A stretch of DNA of 64,000 nt from contig JAHCII010000005.1 in assembly GCA_026129305.1 (NCBI GenBank), positions 49,928 through 113,927 on the forward strand, written 5' to 3'. The notes under the pieces were generated by a model. It saw nothing but the letters and a program-made list of their open reading frames with translations. It was not told the origin of the DNA and did no database searches. Shown one piece after another: positions 41,702-50,184 of the stretch; position 1 is the first letter of the stretch, and every line of letters starts with the position of its first letter. Source of the stretch: Anaerolineales bacterium (GTDB taxonomy: Bacteria > Chloroflexota > Anaerolineae > Anaerolineales > UBA11579). The translations under genes were made by a program, and so were the position numbers.

Positions 41702-42970
41702 TTATTTAGAAGAAGCAAAGTATTCAGGAGCAATATCTCCTATCCATGTGCTCATTAAAATCATACGTTGAAGTTTTGCTATTTCCGGCCCAGCTCTTAT
41801 TATTTCACCCCCGTAAGGAAGTTGTCTTTGTTGTTCTTTGATAGTTTGTTCAAAATTGGCCCTGAGAGCCAAGGGATTATTCTGAGGGAGGCTATATAGC
41901 TCGTAGCCAGGAGAAGAAGCTCCGGTTACTCCCCCAAGCCATCCTTGGGTCGTTCCATCAAAAGCGCCAGCATAGGCACCGAAAAAGATTAGCGGTCTCA
42001 ATATTACAGATGCATGACCCTGACGCGCAGAATTGTCCTTTGCTAAAAGAACGCTGTCTAGCAAATTGTATAACTGGGATCCATAACGCGTATCTGTTAA
42101 TGACCATTCTCCATTATGGGAGTATCCCCAACCATACGAAAGATACAGACGTTTTCCTTCGGGAGTAAAAACCCGCTCTGCCCCTACCAGCACATCCGCA
42201 CCATTTTCAGCTTGAGTGAGCGCACAGGAAAGGTATTTCCGGTAATCATTTTCTCGGTTAATCCCCAAGTTTATATGGCCAGAAACATCTTGCAGCCCGT
42301 TTACAACGTCTTGAAGCATAACCCAATAACTTGTGGGTGCCTTATTTACCCGGTACATGAAGTAATCAGGCAGCGTAATGTTTTCTGGCATTGGTTCGGT
42401 GTCAGCAAGAGCGACAGAACGAAGCCAAACGCCTCTCCACACGTCTTCATTTTCTATTCTAGGACAGAGGTTAATGTCTTCCTTGAGTCGAGCAAAGTCA
42501 CTAAATTGTTCGATGGGTGTTACCCAAACATCTTCCTCTTCCAGATAGAAACGCTCCACATTTCCTTGGGCGTCTTTTACAATCTGGATAGAATCTAACC
42601 CCACTACGTCCATCTCTCGCAGCTCATATCTGTCAGCAGAATATTCAATCACCGCACCTGTCTCATCGATGATGGAAATCATATTGGGAGCCTCTGTGGC
42701 TCTCACCGAGGCATCGCCAGTACGGCCCACCAAAGCCCACCCTTCGTCATTTTCTTCAATACGCAAGCCAGCGGCCTGGAGTTTGGGGAGTTGATCCAAA
42801 ATCGCCTGCGGGACAGCCGGAGCCGAAGGACTCGGCGTGGCCGTCTCGATCAACTCCGCACTTGTTGCAACCTCAGTGGAGGCTTGGAGAATTACAGTTG
42901 GCTGGCCTGCACAACCGCCAATGAGAATTGCCAAGAAAATAAAGAAGCGCGTTAGGAGTTGCTTTGACAT
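41702..42970 (-). CDS. Lipoprotein of unknown function, paralogue A
   Basis: 422 residues with signal peptide and lipobox LIGGC, then a Thr/Pro/Ser-rich linker (ETATPSPSAPAVP). The body shares blocks with the gene at 43444-44676: WVTPIE, a YWVMLQDVVNG segment, NDYRKYL, GEWSLTD and YGSQLYNLLDSVLLA. No known domain is recognised. It lies in an AT-richer stretch than its surroundings. AGGGAA precedes the ATG. An extracytoplasmic binding or structural role is possible. Confidence 0.7.
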   Translation of the reverse strand: MSKQLLTRFFIFLAILIGGCAGQPTVILQASTEVATSAELIETATPSPSAPAVPQAILDQLPKLQAAGLRIEENDEGWALVGRTGDASVRATEAPNMISIIDETGAVIEYSADRYELREMDVVGLDSIQIVKDAQGNVERFYLEEEDVWVTPIEQFSDFARLKEDINLCPRIENEDVWRGVWLRSVALADTEPMPENITLPDYFMYRVNKAPTSYWVMLQDVVNGLQDVSGHINLGINRENDYRKYLSCALTQAENGADVLVGAERVFTPEGKRLYLSYGWGYSHNGEWSLTDTRYGSQLYNLLDSVLLAKDNSARQGHASVILRPLIFFGAYAGAFDGTTQGWLGGVTGASSPGYELYSLPQNNPLALRANFEQTIKEQQRQLPYGGEIIRAGPEIAKLQRMILMSTWIGDIAPEYFASSK

Positions 42971-43010
42971 TTTCCCTCATCACCAAGATTTCAGAACAGT
43001 ATAAACAAGA

Positions 43011-43391
43011 CTAGCCCAGAGTAAAAATAGGGGCGCAGGGGGTTGTTCCTCGAAGCCATCCAAGCCCTGGGTAGCTACAGCGTCTTTCTCTGTACGGGTT
43101 ACCACCGGATGAATCATTCTTACACTCACTCCAGGCACTCCAGTACCCAGCCGGGCAAGTAGCTCCACCACCGCTAGTACACGATCCACAGGTATATACA
43201 CAGTCTCCTTCTAGACATAAGACGGTGGCGCCAGCGCAGCTCTGACAGGGCGCATTGGCAGTTCCTGGTCTGGGACAGTCATCTGCATTAGAACACTTAG
43301 GAGCAGAATACTGAGCAAAGGAGGGAGTAGCCAGAAACAGTGACAGTACTCCAACGACAAACAATACAAGAGATGCGAGTAATAACCGCAT
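43011..43391 (-). CDS. Secreted cysteine-rich protein with thrombospondin-1-like motif
   Basis: 126 residues. A signal peptide (about 1-26, ending PSFA) precedes a mature part with 12 cysteines in about 100 residues, spaced in pairs such as CQSC and CGSC. The segment YWSAWSEC followed by RERRCSYPG matches the Trp-x-x-Trp and Arg-layer pattern of thrombospondin type-1 repeats. It lies between the two paralogous lipoproteins in the same orientation. No function can be assigned. Confidence 0.6.
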   Translation of the reverse strand: MRLLLASLVLFVVGVLSLFLATPSFAQYSAPKCSNADDCPRPGTANAPCQSCAGATVLCLEGDCVYTCGSCTSGGGATCPAGYWSAWSECKNDSSGGNPYRERRCSYPGLGWLRGTTPCAPIFTLG

Positions 43392-43443
43392 GGAAACATT
43401 TAAGCAGTTTCACAAGGCAGATACAAGAGAAAGATGTTGTTGA

Positions 43444-44676
43444 TTAGGGACGGTAGTATTCGCGAGCTATAGCCTGGCGGGCTGTTGTCGAAATCACTTT
43501 GAGCTGCATGCCTCTTAGTTCATTGTCACTGGCTGGGACGACCAATTTGTTTTGTTCCCAGGCCCGCCGGATTATGTCTCCCAATCTGCCAATATTCAAC
43601 AGGTCGTTTTCTGGGACAAGAGAGAGGTTTCGCACCTCCCGAGCGCCCATGTTATTCCTCCCGAATTGCGCCCAGTCAGTAGTATTGTAGTTCGGGCCAC
43701 GTTCCTCGTGTATCACAGGGGGTGTGGTATATGCTCGAAACCCCTCAGGTGGCTGCTCAGATCGAGCTAAAAAGACACTATTGAGTAAATTGAATTGGTA
43801 GCCATGACCGGTTCTTGCCCATTCACCCGCCAGAGGCATGTTGGGTCCGTGTGAAAGATGGAAAGACAACACGTCGCCCTGCGGGTCGAGTTGTTGTTGC
43901 GTGTGAATTATTGCCCTCACGCCCTCTTGGGTATCGAGAGTGTAAAAGAATGCTTGGCGAATGTAGTCATTGTTGATGTTAATATCTTGGGAGTCCCAAA
44001 AAGCAACGCTATCATCCCGGTTTCCATTGATGACGGCATGAAGCAGCACGGCATAATCTGTAATGCCCCCGGTGGGGTAAATCACATACTCATACCGATC
44101 GGGCCGTATGGCCTCGGCCGGGAAGGGCTCGGTTTTCAAGAGTTCGGAGTATAAAACGCGGCCGGTGAGAAAGTCATCGAGTGTCACGTGGGTGTAGTTG
44201 TCGGTTTCCCTCGGATCGGTCTGAAGCTCAACTGGGGTCACCCACTCGTCGGTTTGATCCAAGTAAATGTGAGCGGTCTCCCCTTCTTGAGTGGTGTCTT
44301 TGAACGTCAAGACGATGGGGATGCCAGCGCCGATGGTTTCTCTAACCTTAAAGCTTTCAGCGGGGAGAATAAGGATCTCGCCTTCTCTGGCTTGAGCAGT
44401 AACGGTCAAAGTATCGGAAGCGGTCAGAACAACATGTCCTGTTTTATCCACCAAATCCCAACCACGCTCACCCTGCTGCAAGGAATATCCATGCTCTTCC
44501 AACAATGGCATTTGTTCCAACAAAGCAGCAGGAGCAGACTCAGGAGTGGGAGTGGCTTCAGGGACAGCTGCTTCTACTGAAGTAACTTGGACAACCACTT
44601 CTGTAGGAGCAGCTTGGCTACACCCAGAAGCCACAAACACCAAACCCGCAAGAACAAAGAGCAGTAATCTTTTCAT
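43444..44676 (-). CDS. Lipoprotein of unknown function, paralogue B
   Basis: 410 residues from ATG 44676, with GAGGGA upstream; the longer frame to 44751 is less likely. Lipobox VASGC, then a linker rich in Glu/Pro/Thr. Shared blocks with paralogue A include WVTPVE, TEPFPAEAI, DYAVLLHAVINGN, NDYIRQ, GEWARTG and LLNSVFLARS. A duplication of one ancestral gene is the simplest reading. The two copies flank the Cys-rich protein. Confidence 0.7.
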   Translation of the reverse strand: MKRLLLFVLAGLVFVASGCSQAAPTEVVVQVTSVEAAVPEATPTPESAPAALLEQMPLLEEHGYSLQQGERGWDLVDKTGHVVLTASDTLTVTAQAREGEILILPAESFKVRETIGAGIPIVLTFKDTTQEGETAHIYLDQTDEWVTPVELQTDPRETDNYTHVTLDDFLTGRVLYSELLKTEPFPAEAIRPDRYEYVIYPTGGITDYAVLLHAVINGNRDDSVAFWDSQDININNDYIRQAFFYTLDTQEGVRAIIHTQQQLDPQGDVLSFHLSHGPNMPLAGEWARTGHGYQFNLLNSVFLARSEQPPEGFRAYTTPPVIHEERGPNYNTTDWAQFGRNNMGAREVRNLSLVPENDLLNIGRLGDIIRRAWEQNKLVVPASDNELRGMQLKVISTTARQAIAREYYRP

Positions 44677-44786
44677 CAATCCCTCAAGTGAAATATAAAC
44701 TGAAACCCATTTATTCGAGTATGAAATCAGGCTCGATTTCCCGCCCGACAAGCGATTGCCAACTTATGCCAAGTGGATCACACGCG

Positions 44787-44815
44787 TTGACAATCAAGGG
44801 GGTACATAGTAGACT
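44787..44815 (+). promoter_or_regulatory. Promoter of tRNA-Met
   Basis: Perfect TTGACA (44787-44792), 17-base spacer, TAGACT (44810-44815). The -10 and following GT are identical to those of the tRNA-Asp promoter. Confidence 0.7.
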
Positions 44816-44830
44816 GTGCCCGCCCTAAAT

Positions 44831-44902
44831 GGCGAGGTAGCTCAGTGGTAGAGCAGGGGACTCATAAGCCCTTGGTCGTGAGTTCAAATCTCACTCTCGC
44901 CA
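44831..44902 (+). tRNA. tRNA-Met (CAT)
   Basis: A 72-base cloverleaf: acceptor GGCGAGG with TCTCGCC, D-arm GCTC/GAGC, anticodon loop CTCATAA (CAT), T-arm GTGAG/CTCAC with TTCAAAT. Discriminator A; CCA is not encoded. A CAT anticodon may also mean tRNA-Ile with lysidine; the sequence alone does not settle this. Confidence 0.9.
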
Positions 44903-44906
44903 CTAG

Positions 44907-44935
44907 ATCCCCCGGAAACTGGGGGTCTTTTTTTA
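44907..44935 (+). terminator. Terminator after tRNA-Met
   Basis: CCCCC and GGGGG with adjoining bases form a hairpin around GGAAACT, followed by seven Ts. Confidence 0.8.
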
Positions 44936-44991
44936 TTTCAGACTCAGAGTCCGGATGGAATTGCCTCAAAGTAGTCAGCAGATGTTCAAGG

Positions 44992-44997
44992 TATTAT
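44992..44997 (+). promoter_or_regulatory. -10 box for leaderless start at 45004
   Basis: TATTAT, exactly six bases before the ATG. GGCGGG lies between but too close to serve as a Shine-Dalgarno site. Confidence 0.5.
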
Positions 44998-45003
44998 GGC
45001 GGG

Positions 45004-45366
45004 ATGACAAACGAACTGGCCGCCCTGGCCAGCGAAGAATTCGCCTACCTAACCACTCGCGGCCGGGTGAGCGGCCGCCCGCACCGCATTGAGATCTGGT
45101 TCGGCCTGCAAGGTTCCACCGCCTATCTGATGTCCGGCGGCCGTGAGCAGTCGGATTGGGTGCGTAACCTAACGGCTCAGCCGGCTGTGAAGCTCGAGAT
45201 CGGCAAACGACACTTCGAGGCTACGGCCCGCATCGTCAGCGGTGCGAGCGAAGAACAAACCGCTCGGCAGCTGCTGGCCGCCAAGTACTACAACTGGCGC
45301 GCAGGCCAGCCGTTGAACCGCTGGGCGGCCACGGCACTGCCGGTGGCGATCGAACTCAAGCTCTAG
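45004..45366 (+). CDS. F420-dependent nitroreductase (Ddn)-like / PNPOx-fold protein
   Basis: 120 residues. FAYLTTRGRVSGRPHRIEIWF and STAYLMSGGREQSDWVRNLTA (split) match the Ddn/DUF385 split-barrel family, which uses F420 or flavin. The C-terminal RHFEATARIV is also typical. The substrate is unknown and no F420 gene is near. It overlaps the convergent TPR gene by four bases. Confidence 0.78.
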   Translation: MTNELAALASEEFAYLTTRGRVSGRPHRIEIWFGLQGSTAYLMSGGREQSDWVRNLTAQPAVKLEIGKRHFEATARIVSGASEEQTARQLLAAKYYNWRAGQPLNRWAATALPVAIELKL

Positions 45367-45944
45367 GGTGCGGGGGTCGGGGTCCAGGTAGGCACCAGAG
45401 TGCGGGAGGCCACCGGCGTGGGCGAGGCGCCTGGCTGCAGCAATTCGCTGCCCACATAACGCCAGCCCAGCAACAAGATCGAACCCAGCAAGGCCACCAG
45501 CAGCAAGCCCAACACCAGCTTTAGCCAAGCCGGCCGGCCGTCGGTCTGAGTGACCGGGCCGTCCAGCTCATCCGGCCCGGCAATGAAAGGCGCCACACTG
45601 GCGCGCAGCTCATCGTCCGCCGAGAGCTCCGGCTGCCCCGGCTCAAAGGTCAAGGCGGCCACTTCCTCAGCCCCCACGCTGGCCTTGGGCAGCATGCTGG
45701 CGCTGCGCAACTCCTTCAAACGCGTCCGGGCGCGCTCAAAATCGGGGTCGGCTTGCAAAGCCTGCAAGAGCGCGTACTGCTGGCGTTCGCGATCATCCAA
45801 TACGTGACTGAGCAAGTACCAGGCTGTGGCGTTCTTGGGCTCGGCCTGCAGGATCTTGACCAGCAGCGGACGAGCGCGAGCGGCATCGTGACTGCGCACA
45901 TAGTCCAAAGCCTTTTTCAGCCGCGAGTCACTCTTTGCGCTCAT
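45363..45944 (-). CDS. TPR protein with C-terminal membrane helix
   Basis: 193 residues. TPR-like helices lie at residues 8-75 (AARARPLLVKILQAEPKNATAWYLLSHVL in part), then an acidic linker, a membrane helix (LVLGLLLVALLGSILLLGW) and a Pro/Thr tail ending PTWTPTPAP outside the membrane. It is preceded by a perfect TATAAT six bases from the ATG. Likely a scaffold for protein contacts; no partner can be named. Confidence 0.75.
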   Translation of the reverse strand: MSAKSDSRLKKALDYVRSHDAARARPLLVKILQAEPKNATAWYLLSHVLDDRERQQYALLQALQADPDFERARTRLKELRSASMLPKASVGAEEVAALTFEPGQPELSADDELRASVAPFIAGPDELDGPVTQTDGRPAWLKLVLGLLLVALLGSILLLGWRYVGSELLQPGASPTPVASRTLVPTWTPTPAP

Positions 45945-45950
45945 GCGCAG

Positions 45951-45956
45951 ATTATA
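45951..45956 (-). promoter_or_regulatory. -10 box for leaderless TPR gene
   Basis: Perfect TATAAT on the minus strand, six bases from the ATG at 45944. Confidence 0.55.
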
Positions 45957-45982
45957 CAGGAAGAGCGCAACTGGCCAGGATC

Positions 45983-46012
45983 AAAAAACGGACGACCATC
46001 AGGCCGCCCGTT
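45983..46012 (-). terminator. Terminator of the rel-moeA-VKOR operon
   Basis: On the minus strand AACGGGCGGCC, loop TGAT, GGTCGTCCGTT, then a T-run. Two G-U wobbles make it one-directional: on the plus strand they become A-C mismatches. Confidence 0.75.
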
Positions 46013-46030
46013 GCATGTAACGCTTAGCGC

Positions 46031-46291
46031 TCAGTCTTCATCGCTGAAGTCGTCGTCATCCTCCGCGTCCCAGTCATCCTCATCATCATCTTCGCCCGCC
46101 GGGCCGAAACCCGCTTCGCCCCAATCCTCTTCCAGGTCGGCATCATCGCCTCCCCAGGCTTCCGCCCCACCATCACCCGAGGGCGAGTAGGTCAGGCAGC
46201 CTTCTTCCGGATCCAGCTCAATGGCGGCTGCGGCGCAATAGCCTTCGTCTAAAAAGACACAGTCAGCATAGTGACAACGAATGCGTGGCAC
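46031..46291 (-). CDS. DUF1540-like protein with very acidic tail
   Basis: 86 residues from GTG 46291, with AGGAG seven bases upstream. Residues 3-30 have Cys spacing (RCHYADCVFLDEGYC, then GCLTY) like the small metal-binding DUF1540 domain. The last 40 residues are nearly all Asp/Glu with few Trp, ending FSDED. It is the last gene of the rel operon and is followed by a terminator. Function unknown. Confidence 0.65.
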   Translation of the reverse strand: MPRIRCHYADCVFLDEGYCAAAAIELDPEEGCLTYSPSGDGGAEAWGGDDADLEEDWGEAGFGPAGEDDDEDDWDAEDDDDFSDED

Positions 46292-46299
46292 GAAGACTC

Positions 46300-46722
46300 C
46301 TAAGCAGAGAGCTGCATATTCTTTTGAAAACGAATGAGGGCCAGAACAAACATGACCAGCAAGACCACCGCAGACAGCACGCAGAACGGACAAATGGCAT
46401 GGATGACGAACAATTCCAGGTAGGTCAGGTAGGCGGAATACAGCACACCGAAGAACGTGATGCCCAAAACAAGCACCGGTCCATTTTCCTCAAAGAAGGC
46501 GTGGCGCGCTTCCAGCAGCAGGATGGCGATCAACAGCAAATAAGCGCCGGCGCCCAAAACCGCGATGGGTATCCCCCACAGATTGGAATACAGGCTGCTG
46601 TTGACGATCTCGCATTGGTCGCCAGCCACACACACACCGTCCGAGAAAACCTTGACATAGGTCAAGTAAAGCGAATCGATCAACCCTATGACAGCCAGAC
46701 CTAACAATGCTTTTCTAAGCAA
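46300..46722 (-). CDS. Vitamin K epoxide reductase (VKOR) family protein
   Basis: 140 residues from TTG 46722, chosen because GGAGG lies four bases upstream and this avoids overlap with moeA; an ATG at 46797 would overlap it by 62 bases. Four or five membrane helices. The redox cysteines are C31 and C37 (loop pair) and CPFC at 111-114; SSLYSNLWGIP holds the conserved Ser. Bacterial VKOR re-oxidises DsbA-like proteins using quinone. No DsbA is next to it. Secreted Cys-rich proteins such as that at 43011 could be clients. Confidence 0.9.
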   Translation of the reverse strand: MLRKALLGLAVIGLIDSLYLTYVKVFSDGVCVAGDQCEIVNSSLYSNLWGIPIAVLGAGAYLLLIAILLLEARHAFFEENGPVLVLGITFFGVLYSAYLTYLELFVIHAICPFCVLSAVVLLVMFVLALIRFQKNMQLSA

Positions 46723-46735
46723 CCTGCCTCCGCGC

Positions 46736-47977
46736 CTATAAAGGCCATACTTCCACTTGAGAGCCTGCAGAAATTTCTTTGATGCCCGCCGGGACAATCA
46801 TCAGGCCTTCTGCCTGGACGAGCGAGTAAAGATTACCTGAACCCTGATGGCCTGTCAATAATATGCTCCTTGTCTCTCCTTCACGCTTAATCTTGACACG
46901 CAGGTACGATTCGCGGCCGTCTGAGCTGACGTCCTGACCCAGTTGAGCATGCAGCACCCGGCGCTGCCAGGCGGGCACACCGGCCATGTGCTCCAGGGCC
47001 GGGCGCACGAAGACCTCAAAACAGGCGAAGGCCGAAGCCGGGTTGCCGGGCAGACCGATGTAAGGAGCACCGGCATAATCCCCGAAGGTGAAAGGCTTGC
47101 CGGGGCGCATGTTCACCTTCCAAAAATCCAGGTGGCCGCGCTGCAACACCGCCTCGCGCAAAAAGTCAAAGGCGCCCACACTGACGCCCGCCGAAGTCAG
47201 GATCAGGTCGGCGCCCTGCTCCAGGGCGCGCTCCAGGTGGGCCTGCACGTCCACCCGCTCATCGCGCGCCACGCCCAGCCAGGCCACTTCGGCGCCGCAG
47301 CTCTCGATCAGCGCCGAAAGCTGGAACGAATTGGTTTCGTAGATCTTGCCGGGGTCCAACGGCTGGCCGGGAGCCAGCAGTTCGTCGCCGGAAGAGAACA
47401 AGGCCACGCGCGGGCGGCGGTGTACGGCCAGCTCAGCCTGCCCCAGCATGGCCAGCAAGGCGGCGTCCTGCGCCCGCAAACGGTGGCCAGCGGGCAGCAG
47501 TTCGGCGCCCGCCGCAAAGTCTTCACCGGCCGGGCGCACATAATCGCCGGCGGTCACTGCCACCTGCACCTGCACGCTGGCGGGCAGGGCCAGGCCGGCG
47601 CGCCCGCCGGGCACGTCAGTCTGCTCTACCGGCACCACCGCGTCCGCCCCGGCCGGCAACGCCGCGCCGGTCATGATGCGCACCGTTTGGCCGCCGGCCA
47701 GCTGCCCGGCGAAGTCGGCGCCTGCCGGCTGGTCGCCGATGACCTGCAACCGCACAGGCGCCTCAGCCGAGGCGCCGGCCACATCCGCGGCGCGTACGGC
47801 GAAGCCGTCCATGCTGGAGTTATCAAAGCGCGGAGAAGGGAATGGGGCGACAAGCCGCGCAGCCAATACCCGGCCGGCGGCATGCGCCAAAGTGACCTCC
47901 TCCGTCTGGCTCACTGGCAGAGCCGCCAGCAAACGCCGGCGCGCCTCCGCCACACTCAGCCAATCGCTGCGGCTCAT
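46736..47977 (-). CDS. moeA: Molybdopterin molybdotransferase
   Basis: 413 residues. Inserts molybdenum into molybdopterin-AMP in the last step of cofactor synthesis. Features: FDNSSMDGFAVRAAD near residue 52, IMTGAALPAGADAVV, FSSGDELLAPG, the TSAGVSVG block and GLPGNPASAFACFEVFV. A MoeA C-terminal domain ends the protein. It starts inside the end of the rel gene (four-base overlap). No other molybdenum cofactor gene is in the window. Confidence 0.95.
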   Translation of the reverse strand: MSRSDWLSVAEARRRLLAALPVSQTEEVTLAHAAGRVLAARLVAPFPSPRFDNSSMDGFAVRAADVAGASAEAPVRLQVIGDQPAGADFAGQLAGGQTVRIMTGAALPAGADAVVPVEQTDVPGGRAGLALPASVQVQVAVTAGDYVRPAGEDFAAGAELLPAGHRLRAQDAALLAMLGQAELAVHRRPRVALFSSGDELLAPGQPLDPGKIYETNSFQLSALIESCGAEVAWLGVARDERVDVQAHLERALEQGADLILTSAGVSVGAFDFLREAVLQRGHLDFWKVNMRPGKPFTFGDYAGAPYIGLPGNPASAFACFEVFVRPALEHMAGVPAWQRRVLHAQLGQDVSSDGRESYLRVKIKREGETRSILLTGHQGSGNLYSLVQAEGLMIVPAGIKEISAGSQVEVWPL

Positions 47978-50142
47978 CCCGGGCGCACCCGGCGAGCTTC
48001 CATGATATTAGGCAGGGCCTCTACCCGGGAGAGCACGCGACTGAGTTGGCCGATATCGTCCACATTGAGGATCAAATCAAAAGTGGCTTCATTGCGCTGG
48101 CTGACTTCGACCTTCACCTGGCTCATGCTGATGCCCTCATCGGCAATCACCGTGGAGACATCACGCATCAGCCCGTCACGGTCGTAGGCAAAAATACGCA
48201 CCGCCACGGGATAGGTGGACTTGGGCTCACCCCAGGAGACCTGCACCAACCGCTCGCGGTCTCGAATACGCAGCATATTGGGGCAATCCCGGCGGTGAAT
48301 GGTGGCGCCCCGGCCGCGGGTGATGTAGCCCACGATCTCGTCGCCCGGCACCGGTTTGCAGCATTTGCCGAACTGGGTCAGTAAGCCCTTGAGGCCGAGC
48401 ACATTGACTGCATCGCCGCCTACCTGCGGAATGCTGCTGGCGGTGGGCACCAGTTCTGGAGTCCGATCTTCGCGTTCCAGGTTGAGCCGGTTGATCAGCC
48501 GGCCCATGGAGATGTCGCCCGTGCCGAGGGCTTCGAACATGTCCACCGCATGACGGAAGCCGGCCTCTTTGGCCAAGTCTTCCAAGTCCGGCTCCACAAT
48601 GCCCAAGCGGCGCAATTCGCGCTCAAAATGCGAGCGACCATTGGCCACGTTCTGTTCCTGGTCCTGACGTTTGAACCAATGGCGCACCTTGGCACGGGCG
48701 CGCTCCGTGTTCAGCAGGCGCAGGTTGGCGTTGAGCCAATCCCGGCTGGGGCCGCCGCGTTTGGTGGTCAAGATCTCCACCTGGTCACCGGTTTTGAGCT
48801 GGTAGTCCAGCGCCACCAGTTTGCCGTTGATCTTGGCGCCGCGGCAGCGGTGGCCTACATCGGTGTGTACATGATAGGCAAAGTCGATCGGCGTGGCGCC
48901 GGCCGGCAGGTCAATAATGTCTCCGCGCGGAGTGAAGGCATACACGCGGTCGCTGAAGACATCCGTCTTCATAGTGTCCACGAACTGGCTGGCGTCGTCC
49001 ACGTCCTGCATCCAGTCCATCAGTTGGCGCAGCCAAACCACGCGGCGCTCGTATTCCTGGTCCTGCGGGCGGCCTTCTTTGTAACGCCAGTGTGCGGCAA
49101 TGCCGTACTCCGCCTGCTCGTGCATTTCGGGCGTGCGGATCTGCACTTCCAGCGGGCGGCCGTCGTCATAAATTACAGCGGTGTGCAGCGACTGGTAGAA
49201 ATTGTCCTTGGGCGCCGCGATGTAGTCGTCAAATTCACCAGGCACCGGACGCCAATGCGTATGGATCAGGCCGAGGATCTGGTAGCAGGAAGGCACATCC
49301 GGCACGATGATGCGCACGGCGCGCAGGTCCATCAAATTGTCGATGCCGACCGCCTTGCGGCGCATCTTGTTGTAGATCGAATACAAGTGTTTGGGGCGGC
49401 CGCTGACCTCCGCCTTGATGCCCTCCTGCGCCACCATCTCTTTCAAACGATCGACAATGCTGTCCAATTGTTTTTCGCGAGAAGAACGGCGATCAGCCAG
49501 GCTGGCGGCGATCTGTTTGTAGGTCTCTGGGTCAGAATGGCGGAAGGCCAGGTCCTCCAACTCCCACTTGAGCTGCCAGATGCCCAAACGGTTGGCCAGC
49601 GGGGCGAAAATGTCCAATGTCTGGCGCGCAATCCGGCGGCGTTTCTCCTCGGGCATATGGCCCAGAGTGCGCATATTGTGCAAACGGTCGGCCAGCTTGA
49701 TCAGCACCACACGCACATCTTCGCCCATGGCCAGGAAGGTCTTGCGCAAGGTTTCTGAGGCCAGGTCAGCCCCGCGGCTGCGGTCTTCGGCGCCATTGGC
49801 GCCAGCCCCCACCCGCGAGACGCGCGGTAAATGGCTGAGCTTGGTGACGCCGTCGACCAGTTTGGCGATCTCTTCCCCAAATTCCTTGCGCAGATTGTCC
49901 AGCGTGACATCGGTGTCTTCCACCGTATCATGCAAAAGTCCCGCGGCGATGACCACCGGCGGGACGTGCAGTTCGGCAAGAATGATGGCGACCGCCAAAC
50001 AATGATTGACGTACGGCTCGCCCGAAAGACGCATCTGCCCTTCGTGCGCTTGCGCCGCAAAACGATACGCGCGCTGCAGCAAATCCTGGTCTGCAGGCGT
50101 ATAACGAGCGGGCAGCGCTTCAAGCAGATTGGCAATTTCCAT
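47974..50142 (-). CDS. Bifunctional (p)ppGpp synthetase/hydrolase (Rel/Spo)
   Basis: 722 residues from ATG 50142. The hydrolase domain has H47, H71-D72 and E75-D76 in LLHDTVEDT, and KLADRLHNMRTL. The synthetase domain has KDNFYQSLHTAV and VQIRTPEMHEQAEYGIAAHW in two parts. TGS (AFTPRGDIIDLPAGATPIDFA) and C-terminal ACT domains are complete. Hydrolase motifs are intact, so it can both make and degrade the alarmone. A TATACT box ends 10 bases before the ATG, implying a very short leader. First gene of the operon with moeA. Confidence 0.94.
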   Translation of the reverse strand: MEIANLLEALPARYTPADQDLLQRAYRFAAQAHEGQMRLSGEPYVNHCLAVAIILAELHVPPVVIAAGLLHDTVEDTDVTLDNLRKEFGEEIAKLVDGVTKLSHLPRVSRVGAGANGAEDRSRGADLASETLRKTFLAMGEDVRVVLIKLADRLHNMRTLGHMPEEKRRRIARQTLDIFAPLANRLGIWQLKWELEDLAFRHSDPETYKQIAASLADRRSSREKQLDSIVDRLKEMVAQEGIKAEVSGRPKHLYSIYNKMRRKAVGIDNLMDLRAVRIIVPDVPSCYQILGLIHTHWRPVPGEFDDYIAAPKDNFYQSLHTAVIYDDGRPLEVQIRTPEMHEQAEYGIAAHWRYKEGRPQDQEYERRVVWLRQLMDWMQDVDDASQFVDTMKTDVFSDRVYAFTPRGDIIDLPAGATPIDFAYHVHTDVGHRCRGAKINGKLVALDYQLKTGDQVEILTTKRGGPSRDWLNANLRLLNTERARAKVRHWFKRQDQEQNVANGRSHFERELRRLGIVEPDLEDLAKEAGFRHAVDMFEALGTGDISMGRLINRLNLEREDRTPELVPTASSIPQVGGDAVNVLGLKGLLTQFGKCCKPVPGDEIVGYITRGRGATIHRRDCPNMLRIRDRERLVQVSWGEPKSTYPVAVRIFAYDRDGLMRDVSTVIADEGISMSQVKVEVSQRNEATFDLILNVDDIGQLSRVLSRVEALPNIMEARRVRPG

Positions 50143-50152
50143 CGCTCTGGCT

Positions 50153-50158
50153 AGTATA
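50153..50158 (-). promoter_or_regulatory. -10 box of the rel operon
   Basis: TATACT on the minus strand, 10 bases from the ATG, giving a leader of only 3-4 bases. No clear -35. Confidence 0.35.
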
Positions 50159-50184
50159 ACGATTTTTGAATCAATTGCTTTTGC

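Noticed and set aside
48550..49758. A 402-codon plus-strand frame
   Set aside because: Antisense to the Rel synthetase; no motif.
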